Assembly: GCF_024623185.1 (NCBI RefSeq)
Contig: NZ_JANJZK010000002.1
Location: 62,001 to 126,000, forward strand
Reading direction: 5' to 3'
DNA: 64,000 nucleotides
Source: Anaerofustis stercorihominis
GTDB taxonomy: Bacteria > Bacillota > Clostridia > Eubacteriales > Anaerofustaceae
Positions 53,637-61,994 of the stretch are shown in pieces. The position numbers and the translations under genes are program-made. How positions within the stretch are numbered: position 1 is the first letter of the stretch; each line of letters opens with the position of its first letter. The notes beneath the pieces are model-generated. The model was not told the origin of the DNA. It was given only the letters and a program-made list of their open reading frames with translations, and ran no database searches.

Positions 53637-55359
53637 TTTGACCCTTGGCAGCCTTTTTGATGGTTCTGCCGGGTTTCCTTTAGGAGGCTTGCTTTCTGGT
53701 GTTACCCCTTTGTGGGCATCGGAAATCGAGCCTTTTCCTATTCGTGTAACAACGAAAAGACTACCGCAGATGAAACACTACGGTGACATTTCCAAGATGA
53801 ATGGTGGCGAGATTCCTCCCGTTGACATCATTACATTTGGAAGTCCATGCCAGGATATGTCCGTTGCCGGAAAGAGGGACGGACTTGGTGGCTCTCGTTC
53901 CAGTCTGTTTTATGAGGCGGTAAGAATCATAAAAGAAATGAGGTGTAAGACAGATGGCAGATATCCAAGATTTATCGTCTGGGAAAATGTCCCAGGAGCC
54001 TTCTCAAGCAACAAGGGAGAAGACTTCAGAGCCGTCCTCGAAGAGGTCTGCAAAATCAAAGATGAATGTGTGTCAGTGCCTAAACCTTCAAAATGGCAGA
54101 GTGCAGGAAAAATCCTGGGAGACGGTTACTCAGTCGCATGGAGACAGCTTGATGCTCAATTTTGGGGAGTACCCCAGAGAAGAAAACGTATCTACCTTGT
54201 CGCAGATTTTGCAGGCTGGTGTGCCGGAAAAATACTATTTGAGTCAGAAGGCTTGTCTAGGTATACTCCGCAGGGCTTCCGTTCGTGGCAAGAAACTGCC
54301 AACGGTTCTGCAGAGAGCATTGGAGAAACAGGCAGCAACAGCTTAATGTTTGAAAACCACGGACAGGACTCAAGATATACGGGTCCTCTTGAAGTGGCAC
54401 AGACCGTTCTTTCCACATTTGGAACGGGTGGTAATAATCAGCCTTTTGTGGTGCAGACGCCAAAGACACTCAAAATCAGAAGTGGCTGTGAAGGTGGTGG
54501 CAAGGGTGCCTTGATTCAGGAAGACAAGTCAGCGACCCTTGGATGCAACAATGATCAGACTTTATTCGTACCAAAGGTCTATGGTATCTGTGCCAAGGAC
54601 AGCAATGCAATGAAGTCATCAAATCCTAACAGTGGATTCTATGAGGCAACTACCAGCAGGTGCCTTGATGGGAATGGTGGCAATCCATCATGCAATCAGG
54701 GTGGAATGGCTGTTATTGAAGGCAACGGAACAAGACCTTCTCATAAGGGTGATGGCTATAAGGAATCCGATGTGATGTACACACTTAATGCGACAGAACA
54801 GCACGGAGTTGCCTATGGCATAGGAAGACCTGCGATGAACCAGGGGTATAACGCACAGTTCTCTTTCCAGGTGGAAGAGGAAGTTGAACCTACACTTGTT
54901 GCAGCAGGAGCAAGTGGTGTGGCTCATCCTGTGTTTAGTTCTTCAAAGGCATCGTTCTTTACTACTGCCGAAGAGAAACTTGCAAACACACTTGTGGCAA
55001 CAGATTATAAAGACCCTCCTATTGTGAATGATGAGATGGAAGAAGACTATATCGTCAGAAGACTCACTCCAACCGAATGTGCAAGACTGCAAGGATTTCC
55101 GGACTGGTGGTGTGATGATCTTGGAACGGAAGAACCTACTAATGAGGAAATCGCATATTGGAAAGATGTGTTTAAAACTCATGCAGAGGCTCTCGGTAAA
55201 AATATGAAACCAAAGACGGACAGTCAGATAAAGAAGTGGCTTAAAAATCCACATTCCGACTCTGCGGAATATAAGATGTGGGGCAATGGTGTGGCACTTC
55301 CGAATGTGGTTTTCGTGCTTTCGGGTATTGTGTACTACTCACAGTTTCCAACCAAATAA
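53620..55359 (+). CDS. Phage DNA cytosine-5 methyltransferase
   Basis: 579 residues. SAM motif GSLFDGSAGFPLGG (residues 7-20), catalytic C77 in SPCQDMSV, WENVPGAFSS, and terminal RLTPTECARLQGFPDWW. A large region of about 250 residues rich in Gly, Ser and Asn (KSSNPNSGFYEATTSRCLDGNGGNPSCNQ...) is the variable target-recognition part. It starts inside the preceding gene. Different in build from the two LlaJI-like enzymes, it probably modifies phage DNA against restriction. Confidence 0.92.
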   Translation: MEKQNNLTLGSLFDGSAGFPLGGLLSGVTPLWASEIEPFPIRVTTKRLPQMKHYGDISKMNGGEIPPVDIITFGSPCQDMSVAGKRDGLGGSRSSLFYEAVRIIKEMRCKTDGRYPRFIVWENVPGAFSSNKGEDFRAVLEEVCKIKDECVSVPKPSKWQSAGKILGDGYSVAWRQLDAQFWGVPQRRKRIYLVADFAGWCAGKILFESEGLSRYTPQGFRSWQETANGSAESIGETGSNSLMFENHGQDSRYTGPLEVAQTVLSTFGTGGNNQPFVVQTPKTLKIRSGCEGGGKGALIQEDKSATLGCNNDQTLFVPKVYGICAKDSNAMKSSNPNSGFYEATTSRCLDGNGGNPSCNQGGMAVIEGNGTRPSHKGDGYKESDVMYTLNATEQHGVAYGIGRPAMNQGYNAQFSFQVEEEVEPTLVAAGASGVAHPVFSSSKASFFTTAEEKLANTLVATDYKDPPIVNDEMEEDYIVRRLTPTECARLQGFPDWWCDDLGTEEPTNEEIAYWKDVFKTHAEALGKNMKPKTDSQIKKWLKNPHSDSAEYKMWGNGVALPNVVFVLSGIVYYSQFPTK

Positions 55360-55383
55360 TATCTGCTTATTCTACACACAAAC

Positions 55384-55429
55384 AACTTGATATATGTGCC
55401 TTTTAGAGTGATATATGTAGTACCGAAAA
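55384..55429 (+). promoter_or_regulatory. Direct-repeat promoter element, copy 1
   Basis: TGATATATG occurs at 55388-55396 and 55409-55417, exactly 21 bases apart (two helical turns), with CTTTTAGAG between. TTGATA and TATATG could serve as -35 and -10 with a long 19-base spacer and a TGA-TATATG extended -10. The element recurs at 56433-56476. Confidence 0.65.
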
Positions 55430-55447
55430 ATAAAGGAGGTACTCGGC

Positions 55448-56149
55448 ATGAGAGTAGAATTTAACAGAATCGGAGCAGAAAGAAAAGCATTGGTTACAGC
55501 TATTTCCGAGATCCTTGGAACGAAGGCAAAGTACATGGGGATGCCAACCGCAGCTTATGACTTTGGAGGACTAATTGTGGATAAGACAGGAGCTTTGGAA
55601 TTTGAAGAGAACATTTTTCCAAAGGATATCGAAACACTTTTGCAGAAACTCGCAGATAGAGGCTTTACCGCTGAGAACAGCAAGGATTTGGAACAGGACG
55701 AAGAAGTATCCGAAGAGCCGAAAGAAATGCCACAGAGCGAAAGCGTGGGGCTTACGATAACCGTTCCTCTTGAGAAAGTAAAAGTCGGAAACCTTACGAA
55801 CCTTCTGGAAACAAAGGGTGAGTTGATTAAGAAAGCCTTGGGAGCGGATGATATTCGAATCGAAGTAGATGAGGAGAAAGTATCCTTCCCTTGGTTTTCA
55901 GAACTGCCGGATGCAGACGCCTGCACAGCTTATCAAAATTTTATTGCAGCACTCTGCAAGATGAGCAAAGAGCAGAAACGAATCAACTCCACAGAAAAGG
56001 AAGTAACCAACGAGAAATATGCATTCAGATGTTTCCTTTTAAGGCTCGGATTCATCGGAGCAGAATACAAGGCAGACAGAAAGATTTTGCTTAAGAACCT
56101 TGAAGGCTCGGCAGCATTCAAGAACGGTGTGAAGGGAGGCGAAAAATAA
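55448..56149 (+). CDS. Prophage protein of unknown function with a C-terminal module shared with the amidoligase
   Basis: 233 residues, start after AAGGAGG. Residues 1-75 (VEFNRIGAERKALVTAISEILGTKAKY...) form a small alpha/beta domain; an acidic linker (80-100) precedes GLTITVPLEKVKVGNLTNLLETKGELIKKALGADDIRI and a helical part. Similar proteins in other prophages are sometimes labelled virulence-related, without evidence I know of. Residues 188-225 (NEKYAFRCFLLRLGFIGAEYK...) align without gaps to the end of the amidoligase at 56509, 21 identities in 38. The DUF4314 gene overlaps its stop. Confidence 0.75.
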   Translation: MRVEFNRIGAERKALVTAISEILGTKAKYMGMPTAAYDFGGLIVDKTGALEFEENIFPKDIETLLQKLADRGFTAENSKDLEQDEEVSEEPKEMPQSESVGLTITVPLEKVKVGNLTNLLETKGELIKKALGADDIRIEVDEEKVSFPWFSELPDADACTAYQNFIAALCKMSKEQKRINSTEKEVTNEKYAFRCFLLRLGFIGAEYKADRKILLKNLEGSAAFKNGVKGGEK

Positions 56150-56376
56150 TGTTCTTTCCAAGCAGAGATATTGTTGAGAGAGTGAAAAAGGAATATCCGG
56201 CAGACACAAGAGTTGAACTTGTAAGAATGGATGATTTCCAGGCACCACCGATTGGAACAAAGGGTACGGTCAGAGGTGTTGATGACACCGCAAGTATTAT
56301 GGTTGCATGGGATAACGGCAGCAGTCTGAATGTGGTCTACGGTGAGGATAAATGCCGTAAGATCACTGAAGAATAA
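56149..56376 (+). CDS. DUF4314 family small protein
   Basis: 75 residues. GTKGTVRGVDDTASIMVAWDNGSSLNVVYGEDKCRKI is a small beta-barrel typical of DUF4314. ATG 56149 shares its A with the TAA stop of the previous gene (TAATG), so translation is coupled. The function is unknown. Confidence 0.85.
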   Translation: MFFPSRDIVERVKKEYPADTRVELVRMDDFQAPPIGTKGTVRGVDDTASIMVAWDNGSSLNVVYGEDKCRKITEE

Positions 56377-56432
56377 GGGTCAGAAATACACAGTTTTTCT
56401 GCCAAAAGATTGTGTAGTATATGGTGCTAATT

Positions 56433-56476
56433 AACTTGATATAGTGTGCTTTTAGAGTGATATATAGTACTACCAA
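56433..56476 (+). promoter_or_regulatory. Direct-repeat promoter element, copy 2
   Basis: TGATATAG at 56437-56444 and TGATATAT at 56458-56465, again 21 bases apart with CTTTTAGAG between, repeat the element at 55384-55429. It stands about 35 bases before the amidoligase start. Confidence 0.65.
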
Positions 56477-56508
56477 AAGGGAAAACACACCAAACGGAGG
56501 TACATAGA

Positions 56509-57453
56509 ATGAACGAAAAAATCACACATCAGATTGAAGAAATGAAGAAGCAAACCATCGGAGTTGAGGTCGAGATGAACAGCATCACAAGAGAGCGAGC
56601 AGCAAAGCTTGCAGCCGAATACTTCGGAACAGGACGCTACGAAAATACAGCATCAAGAAACGGCTACTTTACCTGGTCAGCATGGGATGGACAAGGCAGA
56701 GAATGGAAATTTCAAAAAGACGTCAGCATTGCCGGAGACGATGCACACAAATGCGAAATGGTAACCCCAATTCTTAAATACGAGGACATGGAAACCTTGC
56801 AGGAACTGATCAGAAAGCTTCGCAAGGCAGGAGCCAAGAGTGATGCAACAAGAGGATGCGGAGTTCACATCCACATCGGAGCAAACGGCCACACACCACA
56901 GACCATGAGAAACCTTGCAAACATCATGGCAAGCCACGAAAGTCTGATAGCCGAGGCACTTGACCTTGATCGAGGCAGAATGAACAGATACTGCAGAACG
57001 GTTGACCCAAGATTTTTAGAGCAGCTCAACAAAAAGAAACCAAAGACCATGAGCAAGCTTGCAGACATCTGGTACGGCACACAGGGTTGCGACTACGGAA
57101 GAAGCCAGCATTACAACGATAGCCGATACCATATGCTTAACTACCACGCAACCTTCACAAAGGGAACCATCGAGTTCAGACTTTTCCAGTTTGATGCACC
57201 TGACGATGGAAAGCAGAACGGACTTCATGCCGGACAGCTTAAAAGCTACATTCAGCTTTGCCTGGCACTCAGCCAGATGGCAAAGGAAGTAAGAACAGCA
57301 AGTCCAAAGCCACAGCAGAACGAAAATCCAAAATACGCAATGAGAACATGGCTCTTAAGACTTGGGTTCATCGGAGACGAATTCAAGACAGCAAGAGACC
57401 TTCTTACAAGAAGACTTGCAGGAGATACAGCATTCAGAACTGCAAGGAGATAG
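56509..57453 (+). CDS. Phage amidoligase (COOH-NH2 ligase-like)
   Basis: 314 residues after CGGAGGT. TIGVEVEMNSI (about 16-26) gives the conserved acidic metal-binding pair; KDVSIAGDDAHKCEMVTPIL, RGCGVHIHIGANGH and GTIEFRLFQF are the other amidoligase landmarks. The family, related to glutamine synthetase and gamma-glutamylcysteine ligase, is predicted to join amino groups to carboxylates in peptides or small molecules using ATP. Residues 273-310 are the module shared with the protein at 55448. The gene for a cyclotransferase-like enzyme follows. The substrate is unknown. Confidence 0.87.
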   Translation: MNEKITHQIEEMKKQTIGVEVEMNSITRERAAKLAAEYFGTGRYENTASRNGYFTWSAWDGQGREWKFQKDVSIAGDDAHKCEMVTPILKYEDMETLQELIRKLRKAGAKSDATRGCGVHIHIGANGHTPQTMRNLANIMASHESLIAEALDLDRGRMNRYCRTVDPRFLEQLNKKKPKTMSKLADIWYGTQGCDYGRSQHYNDSRYHMLNYHATFTKGTIEFRLFQFDAPDDGKQNGLHAGQLKSYIQLCLALSQMAKEVRTASPKPQQNENPKYAMRTWLLRLGFIGDEFKTARDLLTRRLAGDTAFRTARR

Positions 57454-57461
57454 CCTTGTAA

Positions 57462-57504
57462 CACCTTAATAAAAAGAGTCGACCACTTCGGTGGTCTTAA
57501 GGTG
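57462..57504 (+). ncRNA. Hairpin in the leader of the cyclotransferase-like gene
   Basis: CACCTTAA (57462-57469) pairs with TTAAGGTG (57497-57504); inside, GACCAC TTCG GTGGTC (57481-57496) is a perfect tetraloop hairpin. No T run follows, so it is more likely an RNA stability or translation element than a terminator. Confidence 0.5.
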
Positions 57505-57541
57505 GTAGAAGGGCGTCCCCTTCAGAAAGGATGGAAACCAT

Positions 57542-58012
57542 ATGAGTAAACGATACTACATTGCCTATGGCAGCAACCTGAACATCCCACAGATGAGAAT
57601 GCGATGTCCAGGTGCAAGGATTATTGGAACATCGGTCATTGAAGACTATCAGCTTTTATTCAAAGGCAGCAAGACAGGTTCATACCTTACCATTGAACCT
57701 ATGGAAGGTGCTGAAGTTCCCGTTGTAATATGGAAAGTTACCGAGACCGATGAGAAAGCACTCGACCGTTACGAAGGATATCCAAACTTCTATTACAAAA
57801 AGGAAATGACCCTGGATATCAAAGGCATCAGAACGGGAAAGGTGCGAAGGCGAGATGCTTTTGTCTACATCATGCATGAAGAAAGAGAACTTGGAATCCC
57901 AAGCTGGTATTATGTGAACACCTGCCTTGACGGATACCGAGCCTTTGGATTTGATGAGAAGTACCTGTTCGATGCGATCAGAATAAGCAGGAGGGATACA
58001 CATGAAGACTGA
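57542..58012 (+). CDS. Gamma-glutamylcyclotransferase-like (AIG2/GGCT) protein
   Basis: 156 residues after GAAAGGATGG. The YGSNL motif (residues 9-13) starts the GGCT fold, and LDRYEGYPNFYYKK carries the conserved catalytic glutamate. These enzymes cleave gamma-glutamyl amides by forming 5-oxoproline. Beside an amidoligase, it would be the opposing or trimming enzyme for a gamma-glutamyl-type bond; this pairing has been predicted in comparative studies of amidoligases. The zinc-ribbon gene overlaps its end by 11 bases. Confidence 0.9.
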   Translation: MSKRYYIAYGSNLNIPQMRMRCPGARIIGTSVIEDYQLLFKGSKTGSYLTIEPMEGAEVPVVIWKVTETDEKALDRYEGYPNFYYKKEMTLDIKGIRTGKVRRRDAFVYIMHEERELGIPSWYYVNTCLDGYRAFGFDEKYLFDAIRISRRDTHED

Positions 58013-58202
58013 AGTCAGAAGAATTGCAATCTGCCCTAAATGTGGCAAGGAATATCACGGAAGTCCGGCTCTTTCAAGAGTGGACAACGAAACCTATATC
58101 TGCCCCGACTGTGGAACAAGAGAAGCTCTTGAAAGCATCGGTGTGGACAAGGATGAGCAGGAAGAAATCCTGAACACCATTCATAGCTGTATGGGACAGT
58201 AA
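58002..58202 (+). CDS. Small zinc-ribbon protein
   Basis: 66 residues, ATG 58002 after GGAGGG. CPKCGKEY (residues 10-17) and CPDCG (32-36) make one four-cysteine zinc ribbon; the rest is acidic. Similar small ribbon proteins precede large terminases in Firmicute prophages. The function is unknown. Confidence 0.8.
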   Translation: MKTEVRRIAICPKCGKEYHGSPALSRVDNETYICPDCGTREALESIGVDKDEQEEILNTIHSCMGQ

Positions 58203-58266
58203 CAACTGAAAAAGAATACTTTTTGGGACTCCACCAGGGGGCCTTTTTTCGTGGAGGTGATGGCGA

Positions 58267-59868
58267 ATGAGAAAACTGAAAAAGTATAAACCCACGAAGC
58301 TTATGGCGAAGTCTTCTCATTACGATGAGCAGATGGCGGATTATGCTGTCAGCTTTATTGAGGAACTACGCCATACCAAAGGAACGTGGGCTGGAAAGAA
58401 ATTTGAACTTATAGACTGGCAGGAACAGATTATAAGGGATCTGTTCGGTGTGCTGAAACCAAACGGATACAGACAGTTCAATACAGCCTATATTGAAATT
58501 CCCAAGAAACAGGGAAAATCGGAACTTGCAGCTGCCGTTGCACTTCTTCTTTTATGTGGTGATGGAGAAGAAAGAGCAGAAGTGTACGGATGTGCAGCAG
58601 ACAGAAACCAGGCAAAAATCGTATTTGATGTTGCCGTTGATATGATAAGGTTCTGCCCGGCTCTTATGAAAAGAGTGAAGATACTGGAATCGCAGAAGAA
58701 GATCATCTATAAGCCTACCAACAGTTCCTACCAGGTTCTGTCGGCGGATGTTGCAAACAAGCATGGCTTCAATACACACGGAGTAATCTTTGATGAGTTG
58801 CACACCCAGCCAAATCGAAAACTCTATGATGTAATGACCCAGGGTTCGGGTGATGCCCGTATGCAGCCGTTGTATTTTCTTATTACAACAGCCGGGAATG
58901 ATACGAACTCCATCTGCTATGAGATACACCAGAAGGCTTTAGATATTGAGGCAGGCAGAAAAGTTGACCCTACCTTTTATTCCGTTATCTATGGTGCAGA
59001 TGAATCGGAAGACTGGACAGACCCTAAAGTATGGAAGAAAGCAAATCCATCACTTGGCATCACAGTTGCCATAGAAAAAGTAAAAACTGCCTGTGACTCT
59101 GCAAAACAGAATCCCGGAGAAGAAAACTCCTTCAGACAGCTAAGACTTAATCAGTGGGTAAAACAGTCGGTACGATGGATGCCGATGGAAAAGTGGGATG
59201 CCTGCAACTTTGCCGTTAATGAAGATGACCTGGAAGGTCGTGTATGTTACGGCGGACTGGACTTATCCAGTACAACCGATATCACGGCATTCGTGCTTGT
59301 GTTTCCACCACTTGATGAGGATGACAGATATATCGTTCTTCCTTATTTCTGGGTGCCGGAAGACACTCTTGACCTTCGAGTGCGAAGAGACCATGTTCCC
59401 TATGATCTGTGGGAGCGAAAAGGCTATCTGCAGACAACCGAAGGAAATGTTGTTCACTATGGCTACATCGAGAATTTCATAGAAAGTCTTGGTGAGAGAT
59501 TCAACATCAGAGAGATTGCCTTTGACCGTTGGGGAGCAGTACAGATGGTTCAGAATTTGGAAGGCATGGGATTTACCGTTGTGCCTTTCGGACAGGGATT
59601 CAAGGATATGAGTCCACCGACCAAGGAACTGATGAAGCTTGTGCTTGAACAAAGAATTGCACATGGTGGTCATCCAGTCCTTCGTTGGAATATGGACAAC
59701 ATCTTTATTCGTACTGATCCTGCAGGAAACATCAAGGCAGATAAGGAAAAATCGACTGAAAAGATTGACGGTGCCATTGCAACAATCATGGCGCTTGACA
59801 GAGCAATCAGATGTGGTAATGAAGTGACCGAATCAGTCTACGATACACGAGGCTTATTGGTATTTTAG
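58267..59868 (+). CDS. Terminase large subunit
   Basis: 533 residues, ATG eight bases after GGAGGTG. Terminase_1 type: IEIPKKQGKSELAAA (Walker A region, about 76-90), VIFDELHTQ (Walker B, about 175), C-terminal RNase-H-like nuclease with YGGLDLSSTTDITAF, FDRWGAVQMVQNLEGMGF and the KIDGAIATIMALDRA end. It packages DNA into the prohead. In its leader CTCCAC and GTGGAG around a G/T-rich loop can hide the ribosome site. It stops with TAG. Confidence 0.95.
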   Translation: MRKLKKYKPTKLMAKSSHYDEQMADYAVSFIEELRHTKGTWAGKKFELIDWQEQIIRDLFGVLKPNGYRQFNTAYIEIPKKQGKSELAAAVALLLLCGDGEERAEVYGCAADRNQAKIVFDVAVDMIRFCPALMKRVKILESQKKIIYKPTNSSYQVLSADVANKHGFNTHGVIFDELHTQPNRKLYDVMTQGSGDARMQPLYFLITTAGNDTNSICYEIHQKALDIEAGRKVDPTFYSVIYGADESEDWTDPKVWKKANPSLGITVAIEKVKTACDSAKQNPGEENSFRQLRLNQWVKQSVRWMPMEKWDACNFAVNEDDLEGRVCYGGLDLSSTTDITAFVLVFPPLDEDDRYIVLPYFWVPEDTLDLRVRRDHVPYDLWERKGYLQTTEGNVVHYGYIENFIESLGERFNIREIAFDRWGAVQMVQNLEGMGFTVVPFGQGFKDMSPPTKELMKLVLEQRIAHGGHPVLRWNMDNIFIRTDPAGNIKADKEKSTEKIDGAIATIMALDRAIRCGNEVTESVYDTRGLLVF

Positions 59869-59891
59869 TTAAGAAAGGTAAGGTGATTGGA

Positions 59892-61235
59892 ATGGGAATT
59901 CTCAAAGGCTTGTTCAGGACAAGAGATGCACCCACAAACAGAACAAGTGGCAGTGCCTACAGCTTTTTTATGGGAAACAGTACAAGTGGCAAACGAGTGA
60001 ATGAACGCTCGGCAATGCAGATGACTGCAGTTTACAGCTGTGTGCGTATCCTGTCCGAAGCGGTAGCAAGCCTGCCATTGCATTTTTATAAATATGGAGA
60101 TAACGGCAGCAAGGTAAAAGCTGTAGATCATCCTTTATATATGCTGTTGCATGATGAACCTAACCCGGAGATGACAAGCTTTGTTTTCAGGGAAACGCTC
60201 ATGACCCATCTGTTATTGTGGGGCAATGCCTATGCACAGATCATCAGGAACGGCAAGGGTGAGATTATTGCTTTGTATCCTCTTATGCCGGACAGAATGA
60301 AAGTTGATAGAGATGAACACGGACATCTGTATTACGAATACCAGGTAAGTTCAGATGATGCTCCTACAAATAAGGGAGCAACAGTTAAACTTGTACCTGA
60401 TGAAGTAATGCATATTCCAGGACTTGGCTTTGACGGTCTTGTGGGCTACTCGCCAATTGCTATGGCCAAGAATGCTATCGGTCTTGCAATCGCAGCAGAA
60501 GAGTATGGAAGTAAGTTCTATGCGAATGGTGCTGCACCGAGTGGTGTCCTGGAACATCCGGGAACTCTTAAAGACCCATCAAAGGTCAGGGATAGCTGGT
60601 CACAGACTTTTGGTGGAAGTGCAAATTCACATAAGGTTGCCGTCCTGGAAGAAGGAATGAAGTACACACCGATTTCCATTTCTCCGAACGAAGCACAGTT
60701 TTTAGAAACAAGAAAATTTCAGATAGATGAGATTGCTCGAATTTTCAGAGTACCTCCCCATATGGTAGGTGACCTTGAGAAGTCGAGCTTTTCTAATATT
60801 GAGCAGCAGTCACTTGAATTTGTGAAATACACTCTTGACCCTTGGGTTTCAAGGTGGGAGCAGAATATGGCTCGTTCTCTGTTAACAGCAGAGGAAAAAC
60901 AGAATTATTTTATCAAGTTTAATGTAGACGGACTTCTTCGTGGTGACTATCAGAGCCGTATGAACGGTTATGCCACTGCAAGACAGAATGGCTGGATGTC
61001 TGCCAATGACATAAGGGAACTTGAGAATCTCGACAGGATTCCTGCAGAACTCGGTGGTGACCTTTACCTTATCAACGGCAACATGACCAAGCTTGAAGAT
61101 GCAGGTATCTTTGCTGCAAGCCCGGATACATCAGACGGAGAGGAGAAAGCAGATGAAGAACAAGAAGTTCTGGAACTGGAAGAGTCGAAAAACTCTGAAC
61201 CAGGAAAACGAAGAAGTCGCAGAGCGAGTCCTTGA
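59892..61235 (+). CDS. Phage portal protein, HK97 type
   Basis: The start is ATG 59892, seven bases after AAGGTG; the GTG at 59883 is within that site. 447 residues with VYSCVRILSEAVASLPLHFYK, LLLWGNAYAQIIRNGKGE, HIPGLGFDGLVGYSPI and FRVPPHMVGDLEKSSFSNIEQQ, the standard HK97-family portal landmarks. It forms the dodecameric ring for DNA entry. Its C-terminal acidic tail overlaps the protease gene by 83 bases. Confidence 0.95.
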   Translation: MGILKGLFRTRDAPTNRTSGSAYSFFMGNSTSGKRVNERSAMQMTAVYSCVRILSEAVASLPLHFYKYGDNGSKVKAVDHPLYMLLHDEPNPEMTSFVFRETLMTHLLLWGNAYAQIIRNGKGEIIALYPLMPDRMKVDRDEHGHLYYEYQVSSDDAPTNKGATVKLVPDEVMHIPGLGFDGLVGYSPIAMAKNAIGLAIAAEEYGSKFYANGAAPSGVLEHPGTLKDPSKVRDSWSQTFGGSANSHKVAVLEEGMKYTPISISPNEAQFLETRKFQIDEIARIFRVPPHMVGDLEKSSFSNIEQQSLEFVKYTLDPWVSRWEQNMARSLLTAEEKQNYFIKFNVDGLLRGDYQSRMNGYATARQNGWMSANDIRELENLDRIPAELGGDLYLINGNMTKLEDAGIFAASPDTSDGEEKADEEQEVLELEESKNSEPGKRRSRRASP

Positions 61236-61980
61236 GTTACACGGCACTATTGCTGAGGAAAGCTGGTTTGATGATGATGTCACACCGCAGTTATTCAAGG
61301 ATGAGTTAAATGCCGGAAGTGGAGACATTACAGTATGGATCAACTCTCCGGGTGGTGACTGTGTGGCTGCGGCTCAAATCTACAATATGCTCACACAGTA
61401 CAAAGGAAATGTCACAGTAAAGATTGACGGTATTGCAGCATCAGCAGCATCGGTCATTGCAATGGCAGGAAATATGGTACTTATGTCCCCTGTTTCAATG
61501 ATGATGATTCATAATCCTGCAACCGTAGCATTTGGTGACCATGCAGAAATGCAAAAAGCAATCGATATGCTTGCAGAAGTGAAAGAGTCCATTATCAATG
61601 CCTATGTGATTAAGACTGGTCTTTCAAGGTCGAAACTTAGTCACTTGATGGATGCCGAAACCTGGATGGATGCCAACAAGGCTGTTGAACTTGGCTTTGC
61701 TGATGACATCATTACAAGAGCAGAAACAAAACCGAATACTGATCCCGAAGAAGAGGATGAAGATGATGAAAGCACCGAAGAGAAGGAAAAGAAACCTTCC
61801 GATTCGATGCTTTTTTCACGCAAGGCGGTAAACAACGCTCTTATGAACAAGCTAGAAAAACACTATGTCCAGTCTAAAGAAACCGTAACAAAGCAGGCAG
61901 AGATTTCTGTACCTACAAACAAAGGCACTTCTGCAAAAGAGATTAAGGAGCGTCTGGACTTTATTAAGAAATTCATTTAA
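61153..61980 (+). CDS. ClpP-like prohead protease
   Basis: The start is ATG 61153 after AGAGGAG; a longer reading from 61093 lies inside the portal gene. 275 residues. The ClpP-type serine protease fold shows WINSPGGDCVAAAQIYNML, DGIAASAASVIAMAG with the candidate catalytic serine, and MMMIHNPA with the histidine. An acidic linker (PEEEDEDDESTEEKE) leads to a C-terminal region probably used as scaffold. It matures the capsid. Confidence 0.94.
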   Translation: MKNKKFWNWKSRKTLNQENEEVAERVLELHGTIAEESWFDDDVTPQLFKDELNAGSGDITVWINSPGGDCVAAAQIYNMLTQYKGNVTVKIDGIAASAASVIAMAGNMVLMSPVSMMMIHNPATVAFGDHAEMQKAIDMLAEVKESIINAYVIKTGLSRSKLSHLMDAETWMDANKAVELGFADDIITRAETKPNTDPEEEDEDDESTEEKEKKPSDSMLFSRKAVNNALMNKLEKHYVQSKETVTKQAEISVPTNKGTSAKEIKERLDFIKKFI

Positions 61981-61994
61981 GGAGGAATTCTATT

